Below are positions 26,744-34,781 of a stretch of DNA of 64,000 bases, piece by piece (position 1 is the first letter of the stretch; each line of letters opens with the position of its first letter). The stretch spans positions 62,001 through 126,000 of the forward strand of contig NZ_JAAWUO010000002.1 of assembly GCF_013304825.1 (NCBI RefSeq), read 5' to 3'. Made by a program: the position numbers and the translations under genes. This DNA comes from Blautia schinkii (GTDB taxonomy: Bacteria > Bacillota > Clostridia > Lachnospirales > Lachnospiraceae). Below the pieces are notes generated by a model. It was not told the DNA's origin and ran no database searches. It was given only the letters and a program-made list of their open reading frames with translations.

Positions 26744-28138
26744 TCATCCTGCAAGATGGAACATTTCGATCAGGAAAATCCAACTCATTCCATAGTATGT
26801 TACAACTGCTACAAGATCGTTTACTGTTGTGATCAGCGGACCGGATGCTACCGCAGGGTCTACACCGATCTTTTTGAAAAACAGCGGAATACAGGTTCCT
26901 ACTGCACTGGATACCAGCATAGCCACCAGCAGGGATAATCCGATACATCCGGATACTGCATAGGCAAAAACGAGTGTTTTTCCTTTAAATAAGAAGATAT
27001 ACAATCCGATCAGTACAAAAGACAGAATACCGAGTAAACCACCGTTGCAAAGACCGATCCGCATTTCCTTCAGCACAAGCTCTGCTTTCTGTCTGCCTGT
27101 CAGTGTCTCATCCATCAGTACACGGATGGTTACAGCCAAGGACTGGGTTCCAACATTTCCTGCCATATCCAGGATCAGAGACTGAAAGCACATGATGATC
27201 GGCAGACAGGTAACTACTTTTTCAAACATTCCCACAACAGAAGATACCACCATACCAAGGCCCAGAAGAACGATCAGCCATGGCATTCTTTTTTTCATGC
27301 TTTCAAAAAGCGGTTCTTTCAGATCTTCCTCTGCAGTCAGACCAGCCAGCTTCGCATAATCCTCTCCCATCTCATCATCTACCAGATCGATGATTCCTGC
27401 GGATGTGATCACTCCCAGAAAACGGTTATCATCATCCAGTACAGGAATGGAATCTTCAGAATAATCCTTCAGCCGTTCCATACAGTCGTCGATCTGCTCG
27501 GTACCATATACATAGGGGTAGGAAGTTACGATCAGCTCTTCCATAGGGTGCTCCTGTCTTGCTGTGATCAGATCCTTCAGATCCAGGGCTCCATAAAACT
27601 CTCCTCTGTCCGTCACTGCAAAAATCGTAGAAATATTATCATTATCTGCCGCCTGGGAAATCAGCTCACTCATGGCCTGCTTTACGGTCAGGTTTTCACG
27701 GATCACAATGCAGTTCGTTGTCATTCTGCTTCCGATCTCATCCTCATCAAAGGAACGGATCATTTCGATATCCTTCCGCACCTGTTCATCCAGAAGCTGG
27801 ATCAGAAGCTTGCGTTTTTCTTTATCGATCTGCTTTAAAACATCTGCCAGGGCATCGGTTTCCATTTTGGAAAGAATGGCTGCCGCTTTTTTCACATCCA
27901 TCTCTTCCAGATATTTTACGGTTTCTTCTTCCTCCAGATATTCAAAAACATCTGCCAGCATGCTGCTTTCCAGGATACGGTACAGTCTGCTGCGCTCCGC
28001 AGTGCTTAATTCTCTTAATACTTCCGCCAGATCGTTTTCGTGGAAATCCTGCAGTCTCTCACTTAAAACTGCCGGAGAAACACTGCTTCGGATCAGACTC
28101 AGAATATCTTTTGAAAAGTCCTGATTTCTTTTTGTCAT
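26744..28138 (-). CDS. mgtE: Magnesium transporter MgtE
   Basis: 464 residues. The cytosolic half holds the MgtE N-domain (residues ~10-125, FHENDLAEVLRELS) and two CBS domains (~130-255, TVKQAMSELISQAADNDNIS and VTSAGIIDLVDDEMGEDYAKLAGL). The membrane half has five helices with MPWLIVLLGLGM, GNVGTQSLAVTIR and DPAVASGPLITTVNDLVAVVTY, the pore motif of the family. It admits Mg2+, gated by cytosolic Mg2+ on the CBS domains. I chose the ATG at 28138, since GAGGAGGATGAGAAA precedes it; the frame is open 15 codons further. A hairpin with T-run stands just upstream (28182-28207), so expression may be attenuated. Confidence 0.95.
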   Translation of the reverse strand: MTKRNQDFSKDILSLIRSSVSPAVLSERLQDFHENDLAEVLRELSTAERSRLYRILESSMLADVFEYLEEEETVKYLEEMDVKKAAAILSKMETDALADVLKQIDKEKRKLLIQLLDEQVRKDIEMIRSFDEDEIGSRMTTNCIVIRENLTVKQAMSELISQAADNDNISTIFAVTDRGEFYGALDLKDLITARQEHPMEELIVTSYPYVYGTEQIDDCMERLKDYSEDSIPVLDDDNRFLGVITSAGIIDLVDDEMGEDYAKLAGLTAEEDLKEPLFESMKKRMPWLIVLLGLGMVVSSVVGMFEKVVTCLPIIMCFQSLILDMAGNVGTQSLAVTIRVLMDETLTGRQKAELVLKEMRIGLCNGGLLGILSFVLIGLYIFLFKGKTLVFAYAVSGCIGLSLLVAMLVSSAVGTCIPLFFKKIGVDPAVASGPLITTVNDLVAVVTYYGMSWIFLIEMFHLAG

Positions 28139-28181
28139 TTTCTCATCCTCCTCACATAGTTTCGCACAAAACACGCACACC

Positions 28182-28207
28182 AAAAACAGACATGTAAAAG
28201 CATGTCT
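28182..28207 (-). terminator. Terminator or attenuator hairpin in the mgtE leader
   Basis: AGACATG-ctttta-CATGTCT followed on the minus strand by GTTTTTGG, 44 nt before the mgtE start. It either ends the transcript of the 52-aa gene upstream or, with an alternative fold, controls readthrough into mgtE. No M-box consensus was found. Confidence 0.6.
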
Positions 28208-28382
28208 ATGTGCTGTTTGATTTTCGATTGTGTTTCCTTGGGATTTGCGTGTAAAACGGAATTAAATCGCACGTGTCCGCTTTACTTGTAAGATTCTCAG
28301 AATGAGAAGAATGAAAAAGATATATATTATAATCCTGCCGCAATTATAATGGATTAATATCGTACAGATTCTGGTAACACCG

Positions 28383-28541
28383 TTACATCCTGCCAAATAT
28401 ATCCTTCTGATATACAGACATAGTATTCTCACAGATATTCTGCACACTTAAAACAGAATGGAACAGTCTCATCCCTCTCTGTTCTTTCCATCTTTCACTC
28501 TGAGAGCTATAACTTCGCCCATGAGAATCACAACTGTCCAT
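28383..28541 (-). CDS. Small 52-aa protein with own promoter
   Basis: The ATG at 28541 is preceded by GGCAGGTGAACAGA, a strong ribosome site, and a near-consensus promoter stands about 47 nt further up. The product is 52 residues, hydrophilic and Ser/Gln/Arg-rich at first (MDSCDSHGRSYSSQSERWKE), then more amphipathic (FHSVLSVQNICENTMSVYQK), with two Cys and no membrane helix. I do not recognise it. The reading frame continues upstream of the ATG, but that part lies across the promoter. Gene reality rests on promoter and ribosome site rather than on homology. It is followed by GTAAC-GGT-GTTAC and ends 245 bp before mgtE. Confidence 0.5.
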   Translation of the reverse strand: MDSCDSHGRSYSSQSERWKEQRGMRLFHSVLSVQNICENTMSVYQKDIFGRM

Positions 28542-28587
28542 TCTGTTCACCTGCCTTTTTTTCTTAAAATCTCTTATCAACCCGGCC

Positions 28588-28617
28588 ATTATAACGTTCC
28601 CGGCCGGGTTTTGTCAA
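28588..28617 (-). promoter_or_regulatory. Consensus promoter embedded in a GC palindrome
   Basis: TTGACA (28617-28612), 18-bp spacer, TATAAT (28593-28588), both perfect boxes, on the minus strand. CCCGGCC (28607-28601 region) and GGCCGGG (28587-28581) form an inverted repeat that flanks the -10 box, and the spacer itself contains the palindrome CCCGGCCGGG. This looks like an operator over the core promoter. Confidence 0.7.
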
Positions 28618-28740
28618 CTGGATTTATGGTTAAATTTATCGTAAATCTGAGTAAGATTTTCCACTTTACAGAGGTGGAGTTTATGCTGCTGCATTTCCGT
28701 TGATCGTATCAATGATGTTTTTTCAAAAAGGATCAAATTA

Positions 28741-28797
28741 AAAAGTCCAACAATAAATACTTCTGCACGTATCTTCAGCATTTACTGTCGGACTTTT
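28741..28797 (-). terminator. Terminator of the Hdr-Flx-Frd-Fum operon
   Basis: A long stem AAAAGTCCGACAGTAAAT / ATTTATTGTTGGACTTTT around a 20-nt loop, followed on the minus strand by TTAATTT. It lies 55 bp after the last fumarase gene. Confidence 0.8.
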
Positions 28798-28851
28798 ATC
28801 CTTTTATTCCTTTTTGAAATATATCACAATATCATATTGTAGAGCAAAAGA

Positions 28852-29415
28852 TTATTCTGCGTGGTCTTTCAGGTACTCTGCACGTCCCTCTTCGTAGAGG
28901 TTATTTCCCTCGCTGTCAATGATGACTACAAGCGGCATGTCTTCCACATAAAGCTTGCGGAGTGCTTCTGCGCCCAGGTCTTCGTAAGCGATAAGCTCTG
29001 CTTTTTTGATGCATTTTGCAAGAAGTGCTCCTGCACCGCCGATGGCTCCGAAATATACGCCGTCATATTTCTTCATGGCTTCTACGACTTCCGGAAGGCG
29101 GGCGCCTTTTCCAATCATTCCTCTGGCGCCTACGGACATCATGGTCGGTGCGTAGGCATCCATACGGCCGCTGGTCGTAGGGCCTGCGGAGCCGATGACT
29201 TCACCTGGTTTTGCAGGAGTCGGGCCTACATAATAGATCGTAGCGTCTGTAGGGTCAAAAGGAATCTTTTCTCCTTTTGCAAGAGCCTCGCACATTCTCT
29301 TATGACCTGCGTCACGGGATGTATAGATGGTTCCTGTCAGTAAAACCTGGTCGCCTGCATGGAGAGTTCTTGCCAGCTCTCTTGTCAGAGGCAGTGTGAT
29401 CTTTCTTCGTTCCAT
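28852..29415 (-). CDS. Class I fumarate hydratase, beta subunit
   Basis: 187 residues, matching the C-terminal (beta) half of oxygen-sensitive [4Fe-4S] fumarases. Motifs: GDQVLLTGTIYTSRDAGHKRM near residue 22, FDPTDATIYYVGPTPAKPGEVIGSAGPTTSGRMD near 55-85, and the swivelling-domain end YFGAIGGAGALLAKCIKKAELIAYEDLGAEA. With the alpha subunit it interconverts malate and fumarate. It is the last gene of the run from hdrB and is separated from the alpha gene by one base. A class I enzyme fits strict anaerobiosis. Confidence 0.93.
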   Translation of the reverse strand: MERRKITLPLTRELARTLHAGDQVLLTGTIYTSRDAGHKRMCEALAKGEKIPFDPTDATIYYVGPTPAKPGEVIGSAGPTTSGRMDAYAPTMMSVGARGMIGKGARLPEVVEAMKKYDGVYFGAIGGAGALLAKCIKKAELIAYEDLGAEALRKLYVEDMPLVVIIDSEGNNLYEEGRAEYLKDHAE

Positions 29416-29416
29416 A

Positions 29417-30259
29417 TTAAAGCACCTCCGTTTTATGACGTGTTACATGGCAGTTGATATTAACTGCACATGGCATACCTGCAATATGAGTAGGCATAGT
29501 CTCGATGTTAAGTCCGATGGCTGTGGTCTTTCCGCCAAAGCCCTGAGGTCCGATACCAAGCTTGTTGATCTTCTCCAGCATCTCTTTTTCAAGATCTGCA
29601 TAGTAAGGATCCGGGTTCTCTGTATTCAGAGGACGCATCAGCGCTTTCTTTGCAAGAAGTGCACATTTGTCAAAAGTTCCTCCGATACCAACACCAACTA
29701 CCATAGGCGGACATGGATTCGGACCTGCGGTTTCTACAGCCTCAAGAATGAAATCCTTGATTCCCTGAAGGCCAGCAGATGGCTTGAACATACGAATCTG
29801 GCTCATGTTTTCACTTCCGAAGCCTTTTGGTCCCACAGTTATTTTCACCTGATCTCCAGGAACGATCTCTGTATAGATCATAGCCGGTGTATTGTCACCT
29901 GTGTTTCCACGGCGTACCGGATCCTTGACAACGGATTTTCTGAGGTAACCCTTGTCGTATCCGCGGCGTACACCTTCATTAATAGCATCATTTAAATCTC
30001 CGCCTGTAAAGTGGACATCCTGACCAATTTCAAGGAATACACATGCCATTCCGGTATCCTGACAGATCGGAACATTCTCACTGTCCGCAATATCAAAATT
30101 CTCGATAATGTTATCAAGGACACCTTTTGCGATCTCGCCGTCCTCGCAAGCACGGCAGGTTTTGATAGCGTCCTTCACATCTTCCGGGAGATGTTCATTG
30201 GCTTCGATACAGAGTTTTTCGATAACCTCTGTAAGTCTGTTTACTTCGATTTCTCTCAT
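29417..30259 (-). CDS. Class I fumarate hydratase, alpha subunit
   Basis: 280 residues of the fumarase/tartrate dehydratase alpha family. Probable cluster-binding Cys lie in the family positions: [17 protein letters not shown] near residue 60, [30 protein letters not shown] near 170-200, and [28 protein letters not shown] is a conserved substrate loop. It forms a cytosolic heterodimer with the next gene's product. It starts 55 bp after the fumarate-reductase flavoprotein gene, so fumarate production and reduction are encoded side by side. Confidence 0.93.
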   Translation of the reverse strand: MREIEVNRLTEVIEKLCIEANEHLPEDVKDAIKTCRACEDGEIAKGVLDNIIENFDIADSENVPICQDTGMACVFLEIGQDVHFTGGDLNDAINEGVRRGYDKGYLRKSVVKDPVRRGNTGDNTPAMIYTEIVPGDQVKITVGPKGFGSENMSQIRMFKPSAGLQGIKDFILEAVETAGPNPCPPMVVGVGIGGTFDKCALLAKKALMRPLNTENPDPYYADLEKEMLEKINKLGIGPQGFGGKTTAIGLNIETMPTHIAGMPCAVNINCHVTRHKTEVL

Positions 30260-30314
30260 AATAGACTCCTTTCGCTTATCTCATATGTTTTTATTATCAT
30301 AACATATTTTTAAC

Positions 30315-31925
30315 TTAACGTTCGTGGCGGGCATATTTCGGCAGAAGCATAGGAGATACTTCTCCTGTGTCGATTCCTGCATTTTTCAGTTCCTCTTCAT
30401 ATTTTTTGATATGATCCAGGTTCATGGTGCCAAGCTCTACCTCTTTGCATTTGGCAGCTGCTTTTTTACCTGCATTTCTTCCGAATACAATTACATCAAG
30501 AAGAGAGTTGCCCATCAGTCGGTTTCTTCCGTGGATTCCGCCTGCTGCCTCTCCTGCAACCAGAAGGTTCGGGATTTCTTTTGTAAAGCCGTCCCCGTTA
30601 ATCTCAAGACCACCGTTCTGATAATGAAGGGTCGGATAGATCACGATCGGAACTTTTCTCATATCAATGCCGTAGTTCATGTACATACGGAACATGGCAG
30701 GGATCCTCTTTTCGATAGTTCCCTCACCTCCCAGGATCTCGATCATCGGAGTATCCAGCCATACACCCTTTCGTCCACCCGGAACTTCAACGCCACGGCC
30801 TTCCTCACACTCGCGGATAACGCCGGAAGCATTTACGTCACGGGTTTCCAGCGGATGAATATAAGCTTCTCCGTTTGCATTAACAAGCTGTGCACCAACG
30901 GAACGAACCTTCTCTGTTACCAGTGCACCAAGGATCTGTGACGGATAGATCGCACCTGTTGGATGATACTGGATAGAATCCTGGTAAAGAAGGGAAGCAC
31001 CTGCTCTGTATCCAAGTACGAGTCCGTCAGCAGTTGCTCCGTAGTGATTGGAGGTCGGGAATCCCTGATAATGCATTCTTCCTGCACCACCGGTTGCAAT
31101 TACAACTGTTTTTGCTCTTGCAACGGAATAGTCTCCGGTTTCCATGTTGAGAAGGACTGCACCGGCAGTCTGACCTTTTTCATCCTTCAGAAGTTCTACA
31201 GCGGAGGTAAATTCCACTACCGGGATCTTAAGATTTAAGACCTCATCACGGATAGTACGCATGATCTCTGATCCGGAATAATCCTTTGCAGCATGCATTC
31301 TCTTTCTGGAGGTACCGCCGCCATGTGTAGTGACCATGGTTCCGTCTTCTGCTTTATCAAACTCAACACCAAGGTCGTTGAGCCATTTGATCGCATCCGG
31401 CGCTTCCATTACCAGTCTTTTTACAAGCTCCGGTTTTGCGGCAAAATGTCCGCCTCCAAAGCAGTCCAGATAATGCTGTACCGGGGAATCATTTTCTTTA
31501 TCTGCTGCCTGGATCCCACCTTCTGCCATCATGGTGTTGGCATCACCGATACGGAGCTTTGTAACGATCATTACGTTGGCACCTGCGTTGTGAGCCTCGA
31601 TGGCACAGGAAGAGCCTGCTCCGCCACCGCCGATGATCAGTACATCTACATCATAATCGATTTTTGTAAGATCGATTTTTTCGTTGAGCAGACGGCTTTC
31701 TGAATGGAGCATTTTTGTCAGCTCCAGTGGTGCTTTCTGTCCCTTGTTCGGTCCTACCTTGATCTCTGCAAATGCATCCGGGTTATAATCCGGATGGAAT
31801 TTTTTGAGAAGAGCATCTTTCTCATCTGCACTCAGACGTCTTGGCTCTGTTGCCATACGCTCCGCTCTTGTAGCCTCTACCTTTTTGATGGATTCCATCA
31901 TATTTTCTGGATATGGTGCATACAT
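30315..31925 (-). CDS. Soluble fumarate reductase flavoprotein subunit (Frd/Tfr type)
   Basis: 536 residues of the succinate dehydrogenase/fumarate reductase FAD family. After ~75 unusual N-terminal residues the FAD dinucleotide fold begins (VDVLIIGGGGAGSSCAIEA). THGGGTSRKRMHAAKDYSG is the region that carries the covalent-FAD His and substrate residues in relatives, and HPTGAIYPSQILG, GIHGRNRLMGNSLLDVIVFGRNAG are family blocks. No signal peptide, so it differs from periplasmic flavocytochromes. There is no cytochrome-b or membrane-anchor gene nearby; the likely partner is the Fe-S subunit 13 bp upstream, as in methanogen thiol:fumarate reductase. Predicted reaction: fumarate to succinate in the cytosol. 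Confidence 0.88.
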   Translation of the reverse strand: MYAPYPENMMESIKKVEATRAERMATEPRRLSADEKDALLKKFHPDYNPDAFAEIKVGPNKGQKAPLELTKMLHSESRLLNEKIDLTKIDYDVDVLIIGGGGAGSSCAIEAHNAGANVMIVTKLRIGDANTMMAEGGIQAADKENDSPVQHYLDCFGGGHFAAKPELVKRLVMEAPDAIKWLNDLGVEFDKAEDGTMVTTHGGGTSRKRMHAAKDYSGSEIMRTIRDEVLNLKIPVVEFTSAVELLKDEKGQTAGAVLLNMETGDYSVARAKTVVIATGGAGRMHYQGFPTSNHYGATADGLVLGYRAGASLLYQDSIQYHPTGAIYPSQILGALVTEKVRSVGAQLVNANGEAYIHPLETRDVNASGVIRECEEGRGVEVPGGRKGVWLDTPMIEILGGEGTIEKRIPAMFRMYMNYGIDMRKVPIVIYPTLHYQNGGLEINGDGFTKEIPNLLVAGEAAGGIHGRNRLMGNSLLDVIVFGRNAGKKAAAKCKEVELGTMNLDHIKKYEEELKNAGIDTGEVSPMLLPKYARHER

Positions 31926-31938
31926 GTTTTACGCCCTC

Positions 31939-32616
31939 CTACTTCTCGATTTCTCTGCTGTTGTAAAGTTCCTGCATCTCTGTGATCGGCTTCTGCATGA
32001 TCTTCTCGATCATATCATCAAATTTGCCCTCGTGGATCTCTTCCACACGTTTCTCCAGGTGCTCACTTTTTGGTGCGATATATTTACCGGTGAGACGTCT
32101 TGCCAGAAGACCTACCATCGGATGGGAAATTCCTGCCGGACATCTTACGGAGCAGCAGCCGCAGCTTACACAGTCAAAGGATTCCTCTGCACATTTTTCA
32201 AGCTCGCCTCTCTGAGCATATGCAATATACTGCATGACATTTAAGTCCTGTGTACAGGCCTTTGTGCAGGCGTTGCATCCGATACAGCTGTAGATCTCAG
32301 GATAAAGCTCCATCATTACCTGCTGGTTCGGCTTAAGATCTTCTATATTATAAAGTCTCTTGTCTGTAGGGAAGAACGGGATGCTTGCCACATACATTCC
32401 CTCCTGCACCTGTGTCTGACAGGCGAGACAGGTTTTCAGCTCATTCTGTCCCTTGATCCTGTAGATGGTCGCGCAGGCACCGCAGAATCCGTGTCTGCAG
32501 CCGCATCCTCTTTTTAATGTATAACCGGCATATTCCATAGCTGTCATAATGGTCAGATCACCGGGAACGCTGTATTTCTTACCGAAAAAATATACGTTTA
32601 CCATATTATTTTCCAT
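31939..32616 (-). CDS. Fumarate reductase iron-sulfur subunit (FrdB/TfrB-like)
   Basis: 225 residues from the ATG at 32616, which has AAAGGAC upstream; a longer frame to 32685 runs into the palindromic element. The N-terminal ferredoxin fold binds [2Fe-2S] through GCGCRHGFCGACATIY and KTCLACQ. Two further motifs, CIGCNACTKACTQDL (~125) and CVSCGCCSVRCPAGI (~160), have C-x2-C-x2-C-x3-C spacing for cubane clusters. The helical tail interacts with the flavoprotein in relatives. Unlike TfrB of methanogens it has no fused HdrB domain; the HdrB function is supplied by a separate gene in the same run. It should conduct electrons from the Hdr/Flx module to the FAD. Confidence 0.87.
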   Translation of the reverse strand: MENNMVNVYFFGKKYSVPGDLTIMTAMEYAGYTLKRGCGCRHGFCGACATIYRIKGQNELKTCLACQTQVQEGMYVASIPFFPTDKRLYNIEDLKPNQQVMMELYPEIYSCIGCNACTKACTQDLNVMQYIAYAQRGELEKCAEESFDCVSCGCCSVRCPAGISHPMVGLLARRLTGKYIAPKSEHLEKRVEEIHEGKFDDMIEKIMQKPITEMQELYNSREIEK

Positions 32617-32639
32617 GTTGGTGTCCTTTCTTTTATCCA

Positions 32640-32880
32640 AATCGTACGCCATGTGGAACAGCCATCTCACACGTGCCCGTCGCAACGCTCTGCTGAAACC
32701 GCTCCTAAAATGGGCAGCTTAGCGAGATGGTTCCCATGGCTGTGTACTGTACCCCGCAGTGCCAGGCTCGATTCCGCTTCGCTTCATCTCGCTTGAGGGC
32801 ATTCGCCCTATACAGCCGCCGATAAAAACAGCTGCTTACATGCAAGCATGACGCATCTGTTTTTATCAACGTCTGTGCAC
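32640..32880. repeat. Palindrome-rich intergenic element between flxA and frdB genes
   Basis: Within the 277-bp gap are: GATAAAAACAG ... CTGTTTTTATC (32821-32867), an imperfect long pairing GCCATGtGGAAC..CCATCTC with GAGATGGTTCCCATGGC (about 32650-32746), and a short AGGGC-gaat-GCCCT. A 60-codon frame through it is Cys/Arg-rich and has no ribosome site. The stretch shares AGCAATgAGCAGTG with the 43.4-kb element. It interrupts the otherwise tight operon. Confidence 0.6.
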
Positions 32881-32893
32881 TGCTCATTGCTTA

Positions 32894-33748
32894 TCAATAC
32901 TCATTAGGTAATTCATCAACCTCATCACACCTAAATACCGGGCCGTCTTTGCAGACGTATTTGTCTCCGATGTTGCAGCGGCCGCATTTTCCGACACCGC
33001 ATTTCATACGAAGCTCCAGTGTGGTATATACCTGATCTCTGGAGAAGCCCAGCTCTTCCAGTCCTGCCAGAACGAATTTAATCATGATCGGCGGGCCGCA
33101 GACCAGAGCGGTCTTATTGGTATCAAAACCAATCTCCTTCAGATAATTCGGAACAAATCCCACATGACCGTCCCAGCCTTCCTGCTCGCGGTCAATGGTA
33201 AGATATACATTTACACCTTCTGTTTTCATCCACACTTCCTGGATTTCCTTAAGCTGCACCAGATCATCTGCTGAACGGGAACCATAGAGAATATCGACTG
33301 TTCCGTAATCCTCACGGTTATCCAGCACATAATTAATCACGGAGCGAAGAGGTGCCAGACCGATTCCACCTGCGATAAACAGGAGATTTTTTCCCTTTAA
33401 CTTATCTTCCACCGGAAAATGATTTCCGTATGGACCCCTAACCGCGATCTCATCTCCAACCTGAAGGCTATGGAGATAGTCGGTAAGGGATCCGCATTTT
33501 TTGATACTGAATTCCTGATAATCCTTTACAGTCGGAGAAGAAGTAATGGAAAACATACCTTCACTGACGCCTGGTGCACAGACCATGGCACACTGTCCTG
33601 GCATATGCTCGAAAAGCTTTCCACCCTCCGGAGCTTCCACGCGGAAGGTTTTTACATCCGGTGTCTCCTGACGGATATCTGTGATCACGCCAACCTTGGG
33701 GATCAGCGTATCCAGTGTATAATTTTTATGACAGGTACATTCACTCAT
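32894..33748 (-). CDS. FlxA-like FAD/NAD(P)H-binding, 2Fe-2S electron-transfer subunit
   Basis: 284 residues of the ferredoxin-NADP+ reductase fold: FAD domain (MPGQCAMVCAPGVSEGMFSITSSP) and NAD domain (LLFIAGGIGLAPLRSVINY, then ALVCGPPIMIKFVL), with a C-terminal [2Fe-2S] site (MKCGVGKCGRCNIGDKYVC ... FRC). It should accept hydride from NADH (or NADPH). Hydrogenase gamma and sulfite reductase AsrB are relatives, but the neighbours are Hdr/Flx genes and no AsrC or hydrogenase is present. The start is ATG 33748 with GGGAGGTGAAAAGA; an ATG at 33772 lies inside that site. It overlaps the upstream gene by 8 bp. Confidence 0.87.
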   Translation of the reverse strand: MSECTCHKNYTLDTLIPKVGVITDIRQETPDVKTFRVEAPEGGKLFEHMPGQCAMVCAPGVSEGMFSITSSPTVKDYQEFSIKKCGSLTDYLHSLQVGDEIAVRGPYGNHFPVEDKLKGKNLLFIAGGIGLAPLRSVINYVLDNREDYGTVDILYGSRSADDLVQLKEIQEVWMKTEGVNVYLTIDREQEGWDGHVGFVPNYLKEIGFDTNKTALVCGPPIMIKFVLAGLEELGFSRDQVYTTLELRMKCGVGKCGRCNIGDKYVCKDGPVFRCDEVDELPNEY

Positions 33749-34778
33749 TCTTTTCACCTCCCTGTTTTTCAAAGGCCTTGATGACTTTTACGATATTTAA
33801 AGATTCCGGACATTTCTCCACGCAGCGGCCACAGCCAACACAGGAGAACATGCCGTCATTATTTAACGGATAATAAACAAGCTTATGCATAAATCTCTGA
33901 CGGAATCTCTGCATCTGGCTGGTACGGTTGTTTCCGTGAGCCATCATGGTAAAATCAGAATACATGCAGGAATCCCAGCAGCGGTAACGGTGAACACCGT
34001 GTCCTGTGTCGTAATCCTTGATATCATAGCACTGACAGGTCGGACATACGAAGGTACAGGTTCCGCAGGCAAGACAAGGCTTGTACAGCTTCTCCCATAC
34101 AGGAGAATTGAAACGATCCATGTATTCTTCCTGTGCCCATCCTTCCAGTGAAAGATGTGTATATGGAAGAAGCTCGATAATATCACGGATCGCCTTCTTT
34201 TCCTCTTCTACCCTTGTCTCATCAGAATCTGCCAAAAGCTCCTTCACAGCTTCTGTCAGAGCATTTCCCTTTTCTGTAAGTGGTTTCCAGAAAAGCTCTC
34301 CCTCGATGATCCAGGCTGCAACATCTGCTTCCGGATCTGCAGCGTCAATGCCAAATACTTTACAGAAACAGCTTTCCTCCGGTTCATGACAGGCAAGAGC
34401 TACGATAGTTCCGTGTTCTCTTCTTGCCTGGTAAAAAGTATCCACCGGATCTCCAAGGAACACATTGTCAAGAACTTTCACGCCCTGTACATCACAGGCT
34501 CTCATTCCGAATACAACAAAATTCTGTTCTTTCAGTGCCTGAGGCTCAATGTTGATATTCTTTCCATCTTTTTTACAGGTATAGAGATTTTCACTCTGCG
34601 GAAAGAAAGCATCCTTCGGTGATTTCACGGTTTTCAGTGTTTCAAGAGAAACTTCAGCATCCTCGCTCCATGCCTTGAAGTTCACCTGCTCACTTACCTT
34701 TACCGGTAAATATAATTCCTGGTCTGCGGCAATTTTCCGGAATAATGCCGGCAGATTTTCTACTGCGATCTTATACAT
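33741..34778 (-). CDS. FlxB-like two-[4Fe-4S] electron-transfer subunit
   Basis: 345 residues. The first ~215 residues are an AsrA/hydrogenase-beta-like domain (VFGMRACDVQGVKVLDNVFLGD; ALACHEPEESCFCKVFGID). Two cluster motifs follow: CLACGTCTFVCPTCQCYDI near 235 and CVGCGRCVEKCPESLNIVK near 318. In FlxABCD modules this type of subunit relays electrons between the NADH-oxidising FlxA and the next Fe-S subunit. The start has AAAGGGGATA upstream and lies 3 bp after the preceding stop; the end overlaps flxA. Sulfite reductase subunit A is the alternative label and is rejected on context. Confidence 0.85.
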   Translation of the reverse strand: MYKIAVENLPALFRKIAADQELYLPVKVSEQVNFKAWSEDAEVSLETLKTVKSPKDAFFPQSENLYTCKKDGKNINIEPQALKEQNFVVFGMRACDVQGVKVLDNVFLGDPVDTFYQARREHGTIVALACHEPEESCFCKVFGIDAADPEADVAAWIIEGELFWKPLTEKGNALTEAVKELLADSDETRVEEEKKAIRDIIELLPYTHLSLEGWAQEEYMDRFNSPVWEKLYKPCLACGTCTFVCPTCQCYDIKDYDTGHGVHRYRCWDSCMYSDFTMMAHGNNRTSQMQRFRQRFMHKLVYYPLNNDGMFSCVGCGRCVEKCPESLNIVKVIKAFEKQGGEKNE

Positions 34779-34781
34779 ACA

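Larger units (their letters stand above)
28184..28851. other. 668-bp region between fumarase and mgtE
   Basis: It contains, in minus-strand order: the fumarase terminator (28741-28797), a consensus promoter in a GC palindrome (28588-28617), a 52-aa gene (28383-28541), AT-rich sequence with TTATAAT direct repeats near 28325-28350, and the hairpin ahead of mgtE. No known riboswitch is recognised. Confidence 0.6.

Noticed and set aside
28138..28460. M-box (Mg2+) riboswitch in the mgtE leader
   Set aside because: The conserved M-box blocks (AGGTGAGGCTCC, GGATACAGGCTACTGCC) are absent on the minus strand.
28581..28607. Plus-strand terminator (CCCGGCC/GGCCGGG then TTTTG)
   Set aside because: No plus-strand gene lies upstream; the same bases carry an exact -35/-10 pair on the minus strand, so promoter/operator is the better reading.
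32705..32887. 60-codon minus-strand frame in the flxA-frdB gap
   Set aside because: No ribosome site, and it runs through the inverted repeats.
32894..34778. Anaerobic sulfite reductase subunits AsrA/AsrB
   Set aside because: Domain relatives, but no AsrC siroheme subunit is present and the genes sit within Hdr/MvhD/Flx neighbours.
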